From Lepturacanthus savala (lineage: Eukaryota > Chordata > Actinopteri > Scombriformes > Trichiuridae), in contig CM060470.1 of the NCBI GenBank assembly GCA_030544235.1, forward strand, positions 26,191,098 to 26,255,097: a stretch of 64,000 bases of DNA, written 5' to 3'. Below the pieces are notes generated by a model. It did no database searches. It saw only the letters and a program-made list of their open reading frames with translations, and had not been told where the DNA came from. A program made the translations under genes and the position numbers. The first letter of the stretch is position 1. Each line of letters begins with the position of its first letter. Shown in pieces: positions 24,344-34,907 of this stretch.

Positions 24344-27092
24344 ATGCCGAAATATTACGAGGATAAAGAGGAAGATAACAGAGCCTGTGCCGGGGTCAGA
24401 GAAGACTTCAAGGCTTGTCTCCTTCAGAACGACTGCGTATTGAAGGTAAGTGACACGGCCCAGCTGAACCTTGATTAGTGACATTGCTAACACCTGTGTA
24501 CCTGGGATTTCATGTCAGTATGACTGCCGTGAAAATGTTTATTGCAGCTTTCGTGTGGAAGTCTGCTTACTTTAACCTTCATGTGGGCTTGATTAGTCCT
24601 TATCGCTGACCTAACCCCACACAGTCTCTTAGAAAGGTCTCTACCAGAGCCTTATAGACCTTCTAGGCTCCCCACTATGGACAGTCTCAAAGTTACCCCC
24701 CTAAAATGAGATACCGGCTCCTTTATTTAATCCTACGTCCCATACATGTAATAACCTTTAAAAACAAATAAAAAGTGCTTACCTTAAAGGTATTTTAGCC
24801 GCGTCTGCAGAAACCTCACGTCCTACTGCCAGAATGCTCCCTATTTTAACCACAAGCTTGTGCTTTCTAGGGTGGCGTCCAGTCACCTACAGATGTCAGC
24901 GCAATGAAAATGGAGCATGTCAGACTTTGCAAAAAAAAAAAGGGGGGGGTGGTGGTGGTGGGGGGGTGCCTGCTGAAATCGCACCCCCTCCTGCCAGAAT
25001 GCTCTGTTTTAGGAAGCGTTCTGGTTTTCTGTGGTAGCACCCAGTCACTTTGGGACACTTTTTTTGATAAACTTGGACTAGAATGGAGGTTGCTAGGCCC
25101 TTTTGTGTCTGACCACGTGATTACTCTTTTGGATGAATGGGCAAAAATTTCCAGACAAAAAATCTTGAATAAATCCTTTCCACAATGGTGGAATCTGTTA
25201 TAGCTGCAAAGGGGGAGAAACTCCATATAAGGTGCATGGGTTTAGAATGGGATGTCATAAAAGCTCATTATAGGTGCCTGATACTTTTTCTCCACATAGT
25301 CTATATAATACATAAGTACAGTAGGGCAAAACAGCATTTAGTCAGTTGTTCAAGGTCTCCTACCTAAAATGATGAAAGAGACCTGTAATTTTCATCATCT
25401 GTACACTTCAACTATGAGAGACAGAATGTGGGAAAAGAATCTACATTTCAGGATTTTTATTGAATTAATTGGTAAATTCCTCTGTAAAGTATTTGGTCAC
25501 ATACAAACAAGCAAGATTTCTGGATTTCACACACCTGAAACTTCGTGTTTAAGGGGCCATCCACAACAAAGCAGATATTTTTTAACCCGCTCTGATCTCT
25601 GTACCATTCGGCCTTTCATCTACACTTTTTCAATTTTTTCAAAAAGTCTGGTTTCATGTCATGTGTTAATGGGAAAACTGCAGTTTCTTCTTCTTCTTTG
25701 GAGTTTTAAGACAGTTGGCACCCAAAAAAGATGCATTGTTGCCATCTGCAGGACTAGTATTTCATTGTACTATAAGAAATTTTGTCTTTGACTCTATTTT
25801 TAAAATGCTTTTCAGAGATCGCTCTTCCAAGCCAATCTCTCATGCAGCTGTCTATCAATTCCTGTATTTTGTAGACGTACTTTCGCAAAAGTAAAACATG
25901 TACCACAATTTCTTGTTCACATTGTTTGACATCCCACTGTGGAAGGATAAACAGTAAATTGCATCCATGGAGACTTTAGGACCGATCTAGCCTTGTGATT
26001 GGTTAAAATAGCCATTCTGTTAGGAGGGCTACCGCCACCTACTGCTTTGGCATGTACATGACATTGTTTGAGATAGATTTTGAGGCTCCTGTCTTCCACT
26101 CATTACCTGTAATAATGGACCAGAAACAAAATTGTACATATGCACCAGGCTGGGAAGACTGAATCTGCAATAGGTAGGCAGCTTGGTGTGAAGAAATCAA
26201 CTGTGGAAGTAATTATTAAAGTGGAAGACATACCACTGGAAGGCCACTGATAATCTCCCTCAATCTGGGGCGCCATGCAAGATCTCACGCTGTTGCCCAG
26301 CGATAACCCTAACCCTTTCAGTTATATTTTTGTTATATATTTTTCAGTTTTAAATTCTTTAGACTTAAATAGTTGCCCATCTATCCATATTAGCACTCAA
26401 CTCATCATGTAACCAAAATAGCCTACAACATAATGGGCGACAATTGGCCATCATTATTTGTGATAACTGCACCTCTTACAGTGTTCTGATCTTGTTCTGG
26501 CTGATTAGTAAAAACACTTGTTTTGTTGGAAGAACACAGATTTAACTAATGAAAATAAGCTGCAGCGAGGTACAAGTGGGGAAAAAACAAGTGTGCTTTC
26601 ATGCAAAGGGGAGTGCAATTTAGTGGGGGAGTGAGTATTGTATTCTAACTGGTTTCTTTCTTCATCAGGAGGGGAAGATGCCCAGTCAGTGTTTGAAGGA
26701 AGGTCACTGCAAAGCCCTGCAGACAACCTTCTTTGAGTGCAAGAGGTCAATGGTAAGTTACTGGTAATTACATTACAATTATGAGATTAGAAACTGGCAT
26801 TGTATACACCAAATATAGAGCTGGAAATTCAAAAATTTCAATCCAGACTGATATGAAAACATTTGGTTGAAAGAAGTAAATATACTCTTTGAAATATATA
26901 CAGTATAATAATTCCAACACTTAAACCTTACTTTTTTAATATTTAGAGATGATCGTTTATGCAATTATGTTGTACACCTTTCACTTCATTGAATATTGCC
27001 TTTTGCTGGTGCCATAACCATAGACTGACCATTTTTTCTCCTTTTTACAGCTGGACGCAAGGTCAAGATTCAGAGGAAGGAAAGGATTTTAA
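24344..27092 (+). CDS. coa5: Cytochrome c oxidase assembly factor 5 (PET191 family)
   Basis: Small protein of the mitochondrial intermembrane space needed for assembly of respiratory complex IV; yeast orthologue PET191. Three exons: 24344-24445, 26669-26752 and 27051-27092, all phase 0 with GT/AG junctions, giving 75 aa (human 74). The start MPKYYEDK and the end RSRFRGRKGF are diagnostic of the family. Cysteines form two CX9C pairs (Cys15-Cys25 and Cys48-Cys58), with extra Cys31 and Cys42. These fit Mia40-dependent oxidative folding into a helical hairpin; there is no cleavable presequence. Intron 1 (2.2 kb) is filled with Tc1-like remnants and a G-rich tract. Gene order next to mgat4a and inpp4a matches the human COA5 neighbourhood, which supports orthology. 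Confidence 0.97.
24933..24967 (+). repeat. Poly-A plus G-rich tract in coa5 intron 1
   Basis: A run of A residues is followed by GGGGGGGG-TGGTGGTGGTGGGGGGG, which has several G-runs separated by single T residues. On the sense strand it could form a G-quadruplex. The flanks carry two diverged copies of a block containing CTGCCAGAATGCTC (about 24827 and 24991), suggesting a local duplication around it. Confidence 0.7.
25075..25305 (+). pseudogene. 3' end of a Tc1-like transposon (transposase C-terminus)
   Basis: Translation in one frame gives GPFVSDHVITLLDEWAKI, the familiar end of fish Tc1-like transposases; a stop follows soon after. A second frame then gives WNLL and VESVIAAKG-type residues, so the frame is broken. 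The 3' end (TGGGATGTCATAAAAGCTC, then TACTTTTTCTCCACATAGT) matches the usual right terminus of these elements. No 5' half is attached. It is a dead fragment inside coa5 intron 1. Confidence 0.75.
25317..26310 (+). pseudogene. Eroded 5' part of a second Tc1-like transposon
   Basis: Begins TACAGTAGGGCAAAACA, like the TACAGTGGGGAGAACAAGT terminus of a widespread fish Tc1 family. CACTTCAACTATGAGAGACA near 25405 belongs to the same terminus. At 26090-26290 the same family resumes with CACTCATTACCTGTA and transposase-like peptides IGRQLGVKKSTVE and, in another frame, DNLPQSGAPCKIS, so there is at least one frameshift. About 500 bp between these blocks is unrelated or diverged. The 3' half is missing. 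It lies 12 bp after the preceding Tc1 fragment. Confidence 0.7.
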
Positions 27093-27417
27093 GGAACCAT
27101 CATGCTGCCATATGGCAGAGTGAAAACTACATAAGAAACTAAGTACTATTGTTAGAACGACAGACACAGGACACTGTCTGTGCAGCTTCACATCCTCTTT
27201 TCCATTGAAGGACGTGTGTAAAAGAACACGTACTAAAGGACTACCATATATTCATGAACAATGCAAAGTGATGCACAAAAGGATAAGCAATCAGTGCTGG
27301 AAAACAGAGCAGTCACTGTGTGGAGCTTTCAGCATTTTTATGTATTGTACTGTTATATCTTCTGGATGAATGCGTGTGTGTGGAGTGTTGTGAAAAACAC
27401 TTGATAAACAAACTGCA

Positions 27418-27423
27418 AATAAA
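27418..27423 (+). terminator. coa5 polyadenylation signal
   Basis: AATAAA 326 nt after the coa5 stop codon. On the opposite strand ATTAAA (27440-27445) could end the convergent nucleoside hydrolase transcript, so the two 3' ends may nearly overlap. Confidence 0.65.
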
Positions 27424-27775
27424 GAGTTTCTATTAAAATTTTAATGATCTAGTTTAAAACTATTTCAGCAAAATATAAGACTTAATTTATGTCATCTTAC
27501 AGTTAAGGTATATACACTATGGGTGACATGACAAATTAATTCTGCAGTCCTCTATAGTCAAAATATTACATAGTACAAAATTATTAGTAGTGTGATTTTG
27601 CCACACTTTACATGTGTAAAGTGACAATACATGTTATTAGAAAAAACACAAATAATTTAGAAAAATGATTTAACAACTTGATGGAAAACTATTTCTGAGC
27701 AAAAAATGTGGACGGAAAGAAGAAGGGAAACCTGACACTGGGGTCATTTGTGTCTCCTCAGTAGAGTTAGAGCTG

Positions 27776-30700
27776 TTATTTCAGAGCAGCCATCATCATC
27801 TGTTTGAATTTCTCCATATCCACCTTCTTCATGATGAAAGCCTTGTGCGTCTTCTTCAGGAGGTCCACAGTATCTACTATCATCATGCCTCTGGTGTGTG
27901 TTCCCGCCAGCTCTACACTGACTGGATAGTGGTCACTTTCTATGATGAACGAGTCATCCACGGCGGCCGCCATGGCATATGAGTCACAGGAAACAAAACC
28001 TGTGCCGGCAATTAACTCTTTCTGGAGGCGTTCGCTTTGAGAAGCCTCGAGGCTGTGTCGGAATATCCGTGCCATGAAGCGAGCTTTACCGGTGTCCTGG
28101 TCCAACCAGGCGTCGCAGAACTCCTGTAAAAACAGGAGAAATGTAAACAGGCTGCTGTCTGTCGATGTGTTTACTTCTCAGCAACAATCAGAGATCCTAA
28201 TATGGATATTATATAAATATATTTTTTTTTAATAAATATTTTATAAAAGCATCAATAGTCATCCCTATAATATTGTTGCAATATCCATATCGAGGTATTT
28301 GGTAAAACATATTTGATTTTGTCCATATCAGCCTGAACTACTCAATCTTAAACAGTAAAATATAACATTGGAAAGAGAAATGGGGAAAAGAAATGTCCTT
28401 CAAAAAGGAGACTTATTTGGTCAGAGGACAAAAGTGCAGGTAGTTAAACACCACCTGTATTCTATATGTGCATGTCCCTGCTGAAATGTACAAGAGGGCA
28501 TTACCCAGGACAGTTTGCTGTAGCAGGTGAACTCCCAGCAGGCCAGGTAGGTGGGACACTGGTAGTCATTCAGTACAATGTATGCAGCTTCTGGATCTGC
28601 TGCAAAATTGAATTCACTACACACTGTAGTGTTCCCTCGAGCTGGAAAAGAAACACCGAAAACTACTGATTATATACTGAACTCCTCTGTTACAGGGGTA
28701 GGCAAACATTTACAATCATTGTAAAAGGTTCTAATTAGGGCTGCAGCTTACAATTATTTTCACTATTCATAATTGAATTTACTTATTTTTTGTCTGCTGT
28801 AGTGACAAATGTCACGCTGTTGTACTAAAATAGCTTGTTTTGAAGGTCCGGAGGCCATAAAACAGAAAAATTATCAATCAATTAAAAATAGTTGATTAAG
28901 TTCTTGTTAATTTCATGAATCTCTTAATTGACTAATTGTCCTCATCTATAGTTATGGTAGGTTGAATGACAGCAGCACTTGTCATTCCGTGACACGCAAG
29001 TTAGAATTTTCACATCAAATAGAAGAGATGATTTCAGTTTGTCCTTTTCCCCTGTTTCCTGTATTTTGATGTTTTCTTCGACTAGTCCCTGTCTACTGTA
29101 CATCACCACCATCCCTGGCTTTTGCTAAAATACAGCATGAAGATACTGGAGTTTTTGTTTTTTTTTAACTGACATTCAGTGTTTCCTCCCATGATGAAAA
29201 GTGCTCGCAGTTTGCTTGGTAGAGAGGGATCCATCCTCACAGCCAGAGCCAGGTTGGTGAGTGGTGCCGTAGCAACCAGAGATACCTGGAGAAAGACAGA
29301 CTTTATCCTTGCAATAAGCATAAAGCGCACATACACTTAGAACTGTGTCATATCTCACACCTGTCCTGGGTTTTCATTGACAATCCTGATCATTGCTGAC
29401 ACAGCACCCTCCTCCTGAATCAGATCCAGACCGGGAGCATTGAGGTCTGGACTGTCTCCCAGCCCGTCCTGCCCATGGAAGTGTCCCGCACTAATGCAGT
29501 TCCCGAGGATCGGCTTAGCAGCACCTTTAAACACTGGAATCTTGCACAGGAAAAGAAGTACAGACCAGGTGAAACACAAAATATTCAAAGAGGTATGTGG
29601 CTAAGAGTTTAACACAACTACTTTAAGGTAACATTGAATTGATATTTTTAAATCAAATTCATGTAAAATAAAATCCCCTAAATACACTGTTTTCAATCTG
29701 AATATGCATACATATAAGTACATAAGTTATTTTAATGTACAATTTAAATATTTCATTTTTTAAGCACTAATGTTATTGGATTAATGCCCCTCCACCTCAT
29801 TCAGGCCGAGATTGAATTTTCATAGATTTGAGATTTAGAATTTTCAGTGCAGCCAAGACATTTTTTCCTAACTGAATCATGATATGCACTGAACAAAAAC
29901 ATAAATGCCTCACTTTTGTTTTTGCCTCTGTTTATCATGAGTTGAAAGATCTGAGGCATGCTCTATGTATACAAAAGGCTAATTTCTCTCAAATTGTGAT
30001 CACAGATTTGTTGATTTCTGCTTCTCCTTTGCCAACATAATCCATCCAACTGACAGCTGTGGCATATCAATATGTGGATTAAACATCTGAATTATTGCAC
30101 AAGTTTCTGCAATTTTATCACACATCACGATGCCACACGATGTGAGGGGTTGTGCAGTCTGCATGCTGACTGCAGCAACATCCATCAGAGCTGCTTTGAG
30201 AAAAATAAGCCGTTTTGTGTGATAGCAAAAATCTTTTATTTAACTTTCAATAAAGAGAGAAAACAAAAGTCTTTTCACATTTCTGTTCAGTGTATATTCA
30301 TCCAACTTAATCCTGTACACTAAAGCTTTTATTATGTTGTTTCCCTCCTGCCGCAAGTAATTCAGTTTGAGTAACTGTTGAGCAGTTTTATGAGCAGCAC
30401 CCTGTCACTAAATTAAAATTAATCTGATGCTGCACTTTTGACTTCTGAGCAAACTCAATCAAACTATTATATCATCCTGCACCCACCTCCATCTTATTGC
30501 AGGCTTGCAGAACGCGCAGTGTGTTCTTACACACGTTCTCCACCGTGGTGTTTCCATGCACACAGGTGACGCCCAGGATCTCCACGTTGGGGGCAGCCAG
30601 CGCCAACATGATGGCCTGAGCATCATCCACCCCACAGTCTACATCCACCAGCAGCTTCTTGCTCATCCTGGATCCTGCAAGGCACAGACTCCAATAAGGA

Positions 30701-31467
30701 CAAGACACTGTTGTCTTGACTATTCATTTAAAACTGTGGTTTATGTTTAGTCCCTGCAGTAATCTGTAAACCGAAGACACTTAAAGTGAAGCACCTTGCA
30801 CCTACCTGTTGAAAGTGAACAAGAGAAAATGAACTTTGTACCAGTCAGAGTTCTTCTTTTCACAGACTGATACCAGCGATGGTCAGCTGCACACAACCTT
30901 TGAACAGCAAGAAGGAAAACAGCTGAAATGAGTTAACTGAATGGAGAATTTAAAAAAGTGGGTGGAATAAATAGTAAAATCTACAGGTGAAAAGCTTGAG
31001 CAATGTTTAGTTTATCAAAACCTTTCTCCACATGTAGTCAGTGATTAAACGCAAGCACAGTCTGCACAGTCTAGTACTTTTTACTTCTGATACTTATAAG
31101 TACATTTTGCTGATCGTACTTTGATTTAATATTTTCAATTCAGAGTTTTACTCGTTATTTAAAGTATTTCTACTCTTATTACAGAAAAGTATCTGAATAC
31201 TTTCCAGCAATGGAAATAGTACTTCAAATAGAACAGATTCGAGTAGGTTTACATATATATATGAGGAATCTTTCTGTCCATTCTGCAGCTCGCATGTGAA
31301 ATGACGGAGTTAACACAGCCAACCACTAGCTAGAACATTGATATGAGCAAAGATCACGTTCCTAAACCTGTTGTAATGTCTAAATGTGTCTATGCAGCCT
31401 CTCACCTCCCTATAGAGCTGCTGAAGATGCGAGTTGTTGCTGCAGCACATCGGATAATCACCGCCAT
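27776..31467 (-). CDS. Inosine-uridine preferring nucleoside hydrolase, with a presequence-like N-terminal extension
   Basis: Hydrolyses the N-glycosidic bond of ribonucleosides to base plus ribose. Minus-strand exons: 31467-31406, 30897-30806, 30674-30487, 29540-29361, 29285-29174, 28641-28505, 28123-27776. All have GT/AG junctions and matching phase; total 372 aa. The catalytic core starts at Met55 (MSKKLLVDVDCGVDDA). Asp64, Asp68 and Asp69 match the calcium-binding DxDxGxDD motif. Next come HFHGQDGLG, a PLTNLALAV helix and EFNFAADPEAA (Asn223). VSCDSYAM follows, with Cys303-Asp304 where the Crithidia enzyme has His-Asp; Cys here is the mark of group III hydrolases. Residues 1-54, from two upstream exons, are rich in Arg, Ser and Thr with a single acidic residue, like a mitochondrial presequence. 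Internal Met55 could give a cytosolic form. The family is absent from mammals. The fold call is firm; substrate and location are inferred. Confidence 0.9.
29887..30292. mobile_element. Deleted Tc1-like element (CACTGAACAAAAA termini)
   Basis: About 406 bp in the nucleoside hydrolase intron between exons 30674-30487 and 29540-29361. Begins CACTGAACAAAAACATAAA and ends with GTTCAGTG, matching the termini of a common fish Tc1-like family. Internal landmarks of that family are present: CTTCTCCTTTGCC, TGTGGCATATCAATATG and GCATGCTGACTGCAGCAACA. Most of the transposase gene is deleted. TA follows the right end; the left flank is TG, a mutated or lost TA duplication. Confidence 0.8.
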
Positions 31468-31620
31468 GCGCCGCACATAGTCGAAAGGTTCCGAGGTCTC
31501 GTGCAACAGACGGACTGAGAGCTGGAAGCAGAGGACAGACGTCTCACTCTGATGTCTTTTCTGCGCACCACCGACTGCAGCATCTGATGAAGACTTTCTG
31601 CATACAGGTAACTTGTGCCG
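31406..31620 (-). promoter_or_regulatory. Putative promoter and first exon of the nucleoside hydrolase
   Basis: Relatively CpG-rich for this window, with CG dinucleotides clustered between about 31460 and 31570, directly upstream of the proposed ATG at 31467. No TATA box is evident. The first coding exon ends at a good donor (AG|GTGAGAG) at 31406. The transcription start is not visible from sequence. Confidence 0.4.
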
Positions 31621-34600
31621 TTTATGAAATATTTTAAATATGAGATTTTTATTTTTTTTTTTGTTACCTGATTTCTAATTGTTATTGTTTCCTTGACATT
31701 AATAACGACAGTTTATTCTTATCAGAGAATCATTGAGTCGCCAAACAAGACACGTGTGATGGTTCTTCCTCATATTTAAACGATCTATGGTAAAACGTCA
31801 CTTCCCGGAAAAAAAGCGTACACAGGGTTGTTTTAATGTATATAGTAAACTTGGATGTGTTATAAGACCTTCCTATAATACATCCACGATTGAAGACCTG
31901 GATCTGGTGCCGTCTGTCAGAAACACGCCGAAAAATCGCATGCGATTTATTGTTCTTGTTTTTAATTTATTATTTTTTCTCCGAACGGTTGTTATGGTCG
32001 GCAAAGTGAATAACCCTTCATGCCCCTCTCGGGCATTTTTGTCAACCTCCTTATTTAGTTGATTTTTTAAAAATCCATTGTCCTTTACTCTTACATGTCT
32101 TTTATACTCTGTCCACGCAAAAATCAACTGATATAAAATCATACGTCAATTTTTTGACTTTCTTACACAACTTTTTACCTGCTCAAAACTACCAAACATT
32201 CAAGTATTTTTTTTTTAATTTTCATCCTTTAAATGTCCAGTTCATCTATTTAAATCATTATTTTTTAACAACAAAAAACATACAAAATGAATTATTTTCC
32301 ATATAATAAATGGTAGGAGGATGGGACAAAACTCATTGATTGCATTCCAGTAGCTTTCCACACCTTCATGGCAAAATGTTTCATTGACTTCCATTATAAC
32401 CAGTTTTTAATCCCAGTACCTTTACAGTATAAATCCATGCATTCTGTAATGTCAGCATTTCATTTTGAAGACAAGTTTGATATTTTTACTGTATTTGACC
32501 AGATTGAATCATTAGCCCTTTGTAGGCTGTTGTAGGATGCATGAAATTCTTCTATTTTTACCTGTTGCATTAATGAGAAATGTGACAACTAGGAGGCCCC
32601 ATATGTGTGCAATGTGTGTGCACATGCATGTGTGTTTGTTTTTTTGCTGTACTCAAAAAGAAAAACAACTGTTATCTGTACCTGCTGCTTCTACAGCCAA
32701 AGGTAGACAAATAAATAGATATATGGTTCTATAAACACACAGCTTGTCTGAGGAGTCATTTCATTAGTGAGCAGAGAAGGTCAAAGACCTGGTGGACAGC
32801 AGAGCAAAAATGAAGATGCATTTTATTGCATGTGGCTTTAGAAGTGTCGCTTCCTGTGAGAGTGGAGAGAACATTGAGGATCCTGCCCATCCCAACAGTG
32901 AGTGGACAGCAAGGAACCAGAATTAATTTGTGCCATAAAAAACTTGATGGTGATTAATGTTTAATGATATTCTCATTAACTCTGTGGGATGCTCATTTGG
33001 CATTCAGAAGCCTTTATTCATGATCCAGATTCGGTTTATATCTCTGTCGCGGTGCAGGTGTCTGCCCCTGTTCAACCTGTGTGCATGTACAACTGGTAAT
33101 AACACACTCATTAACAATGGATCAAACTATAACACCAGCCATATCAACATAAATACCTGTAAGCAAAATAACATTCAAATAAAATCCACAGTCTCTGTAA
33201 GTATTGTACAGTAAGGTACATTGGAGCTGGTAAACTGACAACAGAATAGGTGTTGTAGATGGTAGATACAATAATGCAATATGCATTATTTCACTTCAGT
33301 CTAAAAACATTTATCAAGTGCTAATGTATAGTCTGAATTGCAACAGTATACATTTACAATAGTATGAAGCTGTAGATTTTTTTTAATCATCATGCAGGTT
33401 AAAATAATAAAGTCCTCATCCAGTTTTAATCACAAATTTCTGCATAATTCAACAGAGTGCTGTAAAACCTAAGTTTAGAGGGTATCAAACCAATATATTG
33501 CTGCATATAATCCTGCAGAAATGTGATGTACCTCTTCTGAGGCTTTAAAAAAAACAAATTGTGAACCAGTTGCCCATCGATGCTTCTCTTAACTATGAGA
33601 GGAACTCAGACATCATGTTATATATCATTAGAGTAATGTCTGTTTTGTACTTCTGTATTGATCTGTGCTTGTTGTAGAGAATAACATGGTGAGTATTTAT
33701 TTAAGGAAAGAAGACGGCATGACATGTGAGGCAGTGGGAGAGAAACAGACACCAGGCTAAAAGCACTGAAATAAAGCTGTCATCCTGCAGTGCAGTTTAG
33801 GTCCAGAGAAATATCTCAACAGGCAAAGACATTTGTTTTAATGAAGCGGATCATCTGCTTTTTTTTGCTTATTTGTAGATTTCAAGCTTCACTAGGCAAC
33901 TGTACACGCTGCTGTTTGAGGACAATTTCTAGTGTGGCTCTTACCATAAGTTTGAATTGTTGCAGTACTAATCTTATTCAACTTTAGAATCCGTGAAAGT
34001 TCAATGCAGCTTTAGTTTGTGGGTGAAAAAGAGTTTGTCCTACATACAAATGTGGCCTGATGTAGACTTAAGGGATGAGACTGCTGTTATTTTTATTATT
34101 GTCAACACATTCCAAGAGAAAACACACAGTGTGTCTGTCCATCCCTCAACACAGTCTGATTTGTACTCTGTTGGTTGGATTCATCCCTATTTTTTCATAC
34201 TTTAAAGGCCAATCTCTGATTTCCTAAAATAGCTGAGCCTCGTAGGTTTTACCAAATGTCAAACAGGAGTAATTTGGGCATTTCGGAGGGACTATATTTT
34301 ATACTTTTTAGCAGTGGATTAATACACATCTGGTGCACTAGTATGTTACCTATAGCAACAGCATGGTTCAATAATGGATTTTGTGTTTTTGTCAGACTTT
34401 GGCTACAGGGACAATTCATTGATGGTTTTGTTTTCATGGTATTTGTCATCAAAAAAAATATCTACCTTATCCTGTAAATGACTGATAACATCAAATATCC
34501 ACTGCTGGGTGGAGTGCAAATATGTGAGTCGCTTCATCTTTCTAAAGAACACATTTGCACGTCTTATTCTAGTGACAAAAGTTGAAATGACTCAGACCCA

Positions 34601-34907
34601 GAGTGGCTGTACGTTTCCAGATGCTACATCTGCCACCGCAGCCAACATTGTCTGCACGCTGGCTACAATGCAACAGAAAGCCCTATCTTCACTGATTCTG
34701 GCTGTGAACTGGCTGTGAAGTGTGTGATTCTAGGACTACTGAGAGGAGAGGGGAAAGTGCTATAAAACAATCTACAGTAGCACTGGCACTTGGACATTAA
34801 TCTTCTTATCTTCTTAACAGTGGCTAAGCACAACAAGTTGTTTGTCTGGTGCTATCATCAGTTTCCCCTTCAGTCATTTGGTTGTCGTCCAGATAAGATG
34901 AGACCAT
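31621..34907. other. Spacer between the nucleoside hydrolase and inpp4a, including the inpp4a 3' UTR
   Basis: The proximal (high-coordinate) part should be inpp4a 3' UTR on the minus strand. I cannot place its poly-A site with confidence. The rest is AT-rich, with no exon, RNA gene or named repeat that I recognise. A 91-codon frame at 31787-32062 has no family resemblance. Confidence 0.6.

Noticed and set aside
26302..26318. Telomere-like AACCCTAACCC
   Set aside because: Only two partial units at the edge of a transposon remnant; too short to mean an interstitial telomere.
30666..30708. Alternative nucleoside hydrolase start MSCPYWSLCLAGSR
   Set aside because: The sequence upstream of GATCCAGG is intronic: CTTGCAG is a splice acceptor, and two further exons join it in phase.
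31787..32062. 91-codon plus-strand frame in the spacer
   Set aside because: No recognisable motif, no splice signals that would join it to anything, and low-complexity hydrophobic content.
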